10,046 nt of DNA from Treponema sp. GTDB lineage: Bacteria > Spirochaetota > Spirochaetia > Treponematales > Breznakiellaceae. Shown here piece by piece: positions 6,513-10,046 of this stretch. Below the pieces are notes generated by a model. It made no database searches and was not told the DNA's origin. It worked only from the letters and a program-made list of their open reading frames with translations. The DNA lies in the NCBI GenBank assembly GCA_031289935.1, contig JAITON010000113.1, positions 1 through 10,046 on the forward strand, in the 5' to 3' direction. The number at the start of each line of letters is the position of its first letter. Position 1 is the first letter of the stretch. A program made the translations under genes and the position numbers.

Positions 6513-7929
6513 GAATCCCTTTGAAGAGCGGGTCCTGGAAGGCCTCGGCCAATGGGCATCGGAGACAGTGTTCTTGGTGTCCGTGTCCGGTGGGGCCGAT
6601 TCTACGGCCATGTTTGCGGCCTTGGCCGCCTTAAGGTGCGAACCGGGCGTCCCGGTTTTTCGTCTGCGCTGCCTCCATGTGGAACACGGTATTCGTCCGT
6701 TCGAGGAGAGCCGTGGAGATGCCTTGGCTGTGCAGGAACTTTGCTGCGGCCAAAAGGTCCCCTGTACCCTGGTCCATATCCCTCCTGGTAGAGTAGCGGA
6801 AACCGCCCGGAAACGGGGCCTTGGGCTTGAGGCTGCTGCTCGGCTCTACCGCCGAGCGATCTGGCGCCGGGAAGCCGCCCGGTTAGGCGATACCGGGGAC
6901 TCTGCCCCGGTGCGGGTCCTTACGGCTCATACCAAGGACGATCTCCTGGAAACGGTTCTTATGCGTTTTCTCCGGGGATCGGGGCCTGCGGGACTGGCGG
7001 CCATGCCTTCGAGCCGGGGGGTGCTCCTGCGGCCCCTTCTGGGCTTGGGCCGTTCCGAGGTGCTGGCCTATCTGGCCGGGCGGGGTATCTCCCACCGGAC
7101 CGATTCCACGAATGCTGACCCGGGTTTTCTCCGTAATCGTATCCGCCTCCGTTTGATACCCCTCTTGGACCGGGACTTCCCTGGCTGGCGGCAGGCGGTC
7201 CTGGGATTGGCCCGGACCCAGGGCCTGGCGGCGGATTTTCTGGCGGATGAGGGTGCCCGTCGGGTCCTCTGGAAGGTCTTGCCGGGCCCGAGTTTAACTT
7301 TCCCTGCGAAAACCTTCTTTGCCCAGCCGGAAATTATTCGGGAGGAAGCTCTCTTCCAAGCTGCCGACCATATTCTGGAGATTCAGGCAGAGGCCGGGAA
7401 GGTCCCCCGGCGGGTGCAGATACGGCGTTTTGCCATGGGTGATGTTTCGGCCATGGACGCAGGTCTGGTGCGGTTTGAAGCCGGAGGAGGAGAGCTCCGG
7501 GTCCGTTCTGCCGGTACGGGCAAAGCCGGTCGCACCGGGAAAGCTGACGGGCGGGGTTTCTTCATATTGCTTAAAAGGCCGGGAATATATTATATTGTAA
7601 ACAGGCTGGAAGTCCTTGTCGCTGGAATTCAGGACAAAAGCGGTGAAGTGGTGGAAGGTTTCTTTGCCCTGCTTCCTCTGGCCCTGCGGGATTCCTTTCC
7701 GGAGGACCGTGTGGGGAACTGTTCCCGGGAAAAGGCCCTTGCCAGGGGCCGGTCTCTGGGTTATACCAGTAGTATCAGTGCGGAGGACCAGCAGGGTCTG
7801 GCGGCCTTTATTGGGACGGGGCCTGGAGGAGCGGGAATTGTGGCGACCCGAAAGGACAGCCCTCCTGTTGCGGGGGAGCATCTTGTGTTTGTAAGGGTAC
7901 GAGGTACCACGGGGAGGATATATGTTTAA
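6511..7929 (+). CDS. tilS: tRNA(Ile2) lysidine synthetase TilS
   Basis: TilS attaches lysine to C34 of the CAU-anticodon tRNA-Ile, so that it reads AUA and is charged with isoleucine instead of methionine; the gene is normally essential. The protein is 472 residues, a normal length. The N-terminal PP-loop SGGADS (26-31) binds ATP. CLHVEHGIR, AHTKDDLLET (139-148), RFLRGSGPAGLAAM and the signature FLRNRIRLRLIPLL (206-219) follow. The C-terminal third is more divergent but keeps an RDSFPEDR segment in place of the usual R-x-GDR. The start ATG 6511 has no clear ribosome binding site; a 7-codon open frame (6501-6524) begins 10 bases upstream and overlaps it out of frame, so coupling is possible. 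tilS beside ftsH is a widely conserved pair, and the ftsH start overlaps its last 8 bases. Confidence 0.95.
   Translation: MNPFEERVLEGLGQWASETVFLVSVSGGADSTAMFAALAALRCEPGVPVFRLRCLHVEHGIRPFEESRGDALAVQELCCGQKVPCTLVHIPPGRVAETARKRGLGLEAAARLYRRAIWRREAARLGDTGDSAPVRVLTAHTKDDLLETVLMRFLRGSGPAGLAAMPSSRGVLLRPLLGLGRSEVLAYLAGRGISHRTDSTNADPGFLRNRIRLRLIPLLDRDFPGWRQAVLGLARTQGLAADFLADEGARRVLWKVLPGPSLTFPAKTFFAQPEIIREEALFQAADHILEIQAEAGKVPRRVQIRRFAMGDVSAMDAGLVRFEAGGGELRVRSAGTGKAGRTGKADGRGFFILLKRPGIYYIVNRLEVLVAGIQDKSGEVVEGFFALLPLALRDSFPEDRVGNCSREKALARGRSLGYTSSISAEDQQGLAAFIGTGPGGAGIVATRKDSPPVAGEHLVFVRVRGTTGRIYV
7567..7596 (+). promoter_or_regulatory. Possible internal promoter within tilS, toward ftsH
   Basis: TTGCTT (7567-7572) and TATATT (7591-7596) are 18 bases apart, in the only AT-rich patch of tilS. 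It would place a start about 320 bases before ftsH. AT-rich coding sequence can mimic this by chance. Confidence 0.25.
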
Positions 7930-9826
7930 CGATGAGAATAAGACCCCCAATGGGCGGTCGTCCCGGCCCGGGTTTCCCCGGCAGTCCGGTTCTGGAATCC
8001 CCAGCGGCAGGCCCAATCGTATTGCCTTGTTCTTTTTTCTGGCAGCCCTGGGGCTTTTCGCTTTTTTCTTCTGGAGGAACGATGCTCCCCAGGTCCAGGA
8101 GATCGCCTACTCGACCTTCTCGAGCTACCTCGCCCGGGATGAAATATCAGCGGTCAAGATTGTGGACGACCGTATTATCGAAGGGACCTTGCGGGGGGAT
8201 GCTGGCGGCCTGGTGCGCTTCCGGACACAGATACCCTACGATGATCCCCAGCTCCTGCCCACGTTGCGGGAAAAGGGTATTACGGTTACCGGGGCGGCTT
8301 CCCAGGTCGGTTTCTGGCAGTTTCTCCTGGAACTGGCTCCTTGGATCATCGGCATCATCCTCATCTTTGTGATGATGCGGAATATGCAGGGACAAGGAAA
8401 TAAGGCCTTTCAGTTTGGGAAAAGCCGGGCCAAGCGCTACCAGGATGAGGGGCAGAAGGTAACCTTCGCTGATGTGGCGGGCCAGGAAGATGCCAAGTAT
8501 GAGCTCCAGGAAGTGGTCTCTTTTCTTCAGGACCCTGAAAAATTCACCAAGATGGGGGCCAAGATCCCCAAGGGCGTACTCCTGGTAGGGATGCCCGGTA
8601 CCGGTAAGACCCTGATGGCCCGGGCGGTAGCCGGGGAGGCCGGGGTGTCTTTCTTCCATATGTCGGGTTCGGACTTTGTGGAGATGTTCGTGGGGGTGGG
8701 GGCCAGCCGGGTGCGGGACCTTTTTGAGCAGAGCCGGAAGAACGCCCCCTGTATCGTCTTTATTGATGAGTTGGATGCAGTGGGCCGGACCCGGGGTGCG
8801 GGTCTGGGGGGCGGCCACGACGAGCGGGAGCAGACCCTGAATCAGCTTTTGGTAGAGATGGATGGTTTCGATTCCAGGGAAACGGTGATCATACTGGCGG
8901 CCACGAACCGTCCCGATGTGCTGGACCCGGCCCTGCTCCGGCCCGGACGATTCGACCGGCAGGTAACGGTGGCTATGCCGGACATCAAGGAACGGGAGGC
9001 CATCCTCAAGATACATGTGGCCAAGATTCCCCTGGCGGAGGATATCGACCTGGAACGCCTGGCCCGGGCCTCCCCAGGAATGAGCGGCGCCCAGATCGCC
9101 AATCTGGTGAATGAGGCGGCCCTTTTCGCGGCCCGGCACGATAAGCCTGTGGTGACCATGCCGGACTTCGAGGAGGCTCGTGATAAGATCATCATGGGGG
9201 TGGCCCGGAAGACCCTGGCGATTTCCAACCGGGAGCGCCGGATGACGGCCATCCACGAGGCGGGCCACGCCCTGCTCCATTACTTCCTCAAAAACGCCGA
9301 TCCCCTCCATAAGGTAACGATTGTGCCCCACGGCCAGGCCCTGGGTATGGCCATGTCCCTGCCCGAGCAGGATAGTTACAGCTTAACCCGGGGTTGGATT
9401 GAGGACCGGATTGCCATCTGCTACGGGGGCTGGGCGGCGGAGCGGCTTCTCTACCAGGAAACAACCACAGGGACCAAGCAGGACCTGGAACAGGCCACGG
9501 ACATGGCCCGGCGCATGGTCTGTGAATGGGGCATGGCCGATGAATTGGGGCCGATAACCTACGGCCAGGAGGAGGAGCCCATCTTCCTGGGCAAGGAGAT
9601 CGCCCGGCACAAGAACTATTCCGAGGATACGGCCCGTCGTATCGACCAGGCGGTCAAGGCCATTCTGGACAAGAGCCGCTCCCTAGCCGAGTCGATTTTG
9701 GCCGAGCAGAAGGGGCGGCTGGAAAAGCTGGCCGAGGCCTTGATTAACCGGGAAACCATGATTGACGACGAGGTACGGACTCTTCTGGGCCTGCCTCCCC
9801 GTGCAGTGGCCGAGGCTGCGGGCTAG
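7922..9826 (+). CDS. ftsH: FtsH membrane AAA+ zinc metalloprotease
   Basis: FtsH is a hexameric inner-membrane protease that unfolds and degrades membrane and short-lived cytosolic proteins using ATP. At 634 residues it is a normal length. Domains in order: an unstructured Pro/Ser/Gly-rich N-tail (1-30), membrane segment 1 (about 33-51), a periplasmic domain, membrane segment 2 (about 131-152), the AAA+ module and the M41 protease. Visible motifs: Walker A GMPGTGKT (223-230; GPPGTGKT is usual), pore loop FVGVG, Walker B VFIDELDA (279-286), second region of homology [20 protein letters not shown], zinc motif HEAGH (445-449), and the third zinc ligand Asp 521 in TTGTKQD. Everything needed for activity is present. 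The ATG overlaps the tilS stop by 8 bases, with GGGGAGGA just upstream, so the two are translated together. Its stop overlaps the next gene's ribosome binding site. Confidence 0.98.
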   Translation: MFNDENKTPNGRSSRPGFPRQSGSGIPSGRPNRIALFFFLAALGLFAFFFWRNDAPQVQEIAYSTFSSYLARDEISAVKIVDDRIIEGTLRGDAGGLVRFRTQIPYDDPQLLPTLREKGITVTGAASQVGFWQFLLELAPWIIGIILIFVMMRNMQGQGNKAFQFGKSRAKRYQDEGQKVTFADVAGQEDAKYELQEVVSFLQDPEKFTKMGAKIPKGVLLVGMPGTGKTLMARAVAGEAGVSFFHMSGSDFVEMFVGVGASRVRDLFEQSRKNAPCIVFIDELDAVGRTRGAGLGGGHDEREQTLNQLLVEMDGFDSRETVIILAATNRPDVLDPALLRPGRFDRQVTVAMPDIKEREAILKIHVAKIPLAEDIDLERLARASPGMSGAQIANLVNEAALFAARHDKPVVTMPDFEEARDKIIMGVARKTLAISNRERRMTAIHEAGHALLHYFLKNADPLHKVTIVPHGQALGMAMSLPEQDSYSLTRGWIEDRIAICYGGWAAERLLYQETTTGTKQDLEQATDMARRMVCEWGMADELGPITYGQEEEPIFLGKEIARHKNYSEDTARRIDQAVKAILDKSRSLAESILAEQKGRLEKLAEALINRETMIDDEVRTLLGLPPRAVAEAAG

Positions 9827-9830
9827 GAGG
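9825..9830 (+). promoter_or_regulatory. Ribosome binding site of the last gene
   Basis: A full AGGAGG overlaps the last two bases of the ftsH stop and lies 5 bases before GTG 9836. It selects 9836 over the in-frame GTG at 9833, which is only 2 bases away. Confidence 0.75.
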
Positions 9831-9835
9831 CTGTG

Positions 9836-10046
9836 GTGTACAGACCTCTGCTGCCGGTCCTGCTCTTTGCGGCGGTTGTTGCCCTTCTACCGGCCCAGAC
9901 CGGGGACGAGGCGGCGGCGGAGCGTTACGCCGAATGGGCTGCCGGGGCCATGGCCGAGGGCCGCTGGACCGAGGCTCTGGAAGCCCTGGAACGGGCCCAG
10001 GATTTTGCCGCTGTTTCATCGGACCTTTCCTATATGCTGGCTCAGG
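9836..10046 (+). CDS. Exported protein, probably TPR-like, partial at window end
   Basis: The open frame runs from GTG 9836 to the window end, giving 70 complete codons without a stop. The N-terminus looks like a signal peptide: YRP, then the hydrophobic run LLPVLLFAAVVALLPAQ, with no lipobox cysteine. The mature part (ERYAEWAAGAMAEGRWTEAL, then EALERAQDFAAVSSDLSYML) has the small/large helical spacing of a tetratricopeptide repeat, including an A-x-x-EGRW-x-EAL segment, so a periplasmic or surface scaffolding protein is likely. The AGGAGG overlapping the ftsH stop and the 9-base gap imply translation directly after FtsH. The GTG start, strong ribosome binding site and uninterrupted frame support a real gene, but the C-terminal part and true function lie outside the window. 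Confidence 0.75.
   Translation, partial: MYRPLLPVLLFAAVVALLPAQTGDEAAAERYAEWAAGAMAEGRWTEALEALERAQDFAAVSSDLSYMLAQ

Noticed and set aside
8147..9331. Minus-strand open frame of 394 codons inside ftsH
   Set aside because: Shadow of a strongly conserved gene; no motifs and no start signals.

Overview
The window is a dense stretch of bacterial core housekeeping genes, G+C-rich by eye (I estimate about 60%), with only a few AT-rich promoter patches (about 4280-4400, 5281-5340 and 7560-7610). The gene set and order point to a spirochaete, most likely a Treponema-like member of the Spirochaetales. The signs are a run of obg, nadD-yqeK, an LCP/LytR_C protein and rsfS, a MEP-pathway ispE, then spoVG, tRNA-Gln, L25/Ctc, tilS and ftsH. 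The phylum call is inference from gene content, and no species can be named from sequence alone. TTG and GTG starts are common, and the tRNA does not encode CCA.

Region 1 (about 1-3912, plus strand) is one tight gene cluster. It holds the ribosome-assembly GTPase Obg, a fused NadD-YqeK protein (NAD synthesis plus an HD-domain dinucleoside-tetraphosphate hydrolase), a membrane-anchored LCP-like/LytR_C protein, and the ribosome silencing factor RsfS. The last three genes overlap or abut, so they are probably translated together. Obg and RsfS act on the large ribosomal subunit; NadD-YqeK acts in nucleotide metabolism.

Region 2 (3913-4399) breaks the run. It has a hairpin repeat that also occurs after obg, a small minus-strand gene for an extremely acidic Asp/Glu/Phe repeat protein, and a compact divergent promoter region that also drives ispE.

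Region 3 (4400 to the end, plus strand) holds ispE (isoprenoid precursor synthesis), spoVG with its own promoter inside the ispE 3' end, tRNA-Gln(UUG), rplY/ctc (L25), tilS (tRNA-Ile2 lysidine synthetase), ftsH (membrane AAA+ zinc protease), and the 5' end of an exported, probably TPR-like protein cut by the window edge. The theme is translation machinery and membrane protein quality control.

I found no mobile element, CRISPR array or defence system. The least explained parts are the acidic repeat protein with its divergent promoter, the paired hairpin repeat, the degenerate LCP domain, and the apparently leaderless TTG start of ispE.
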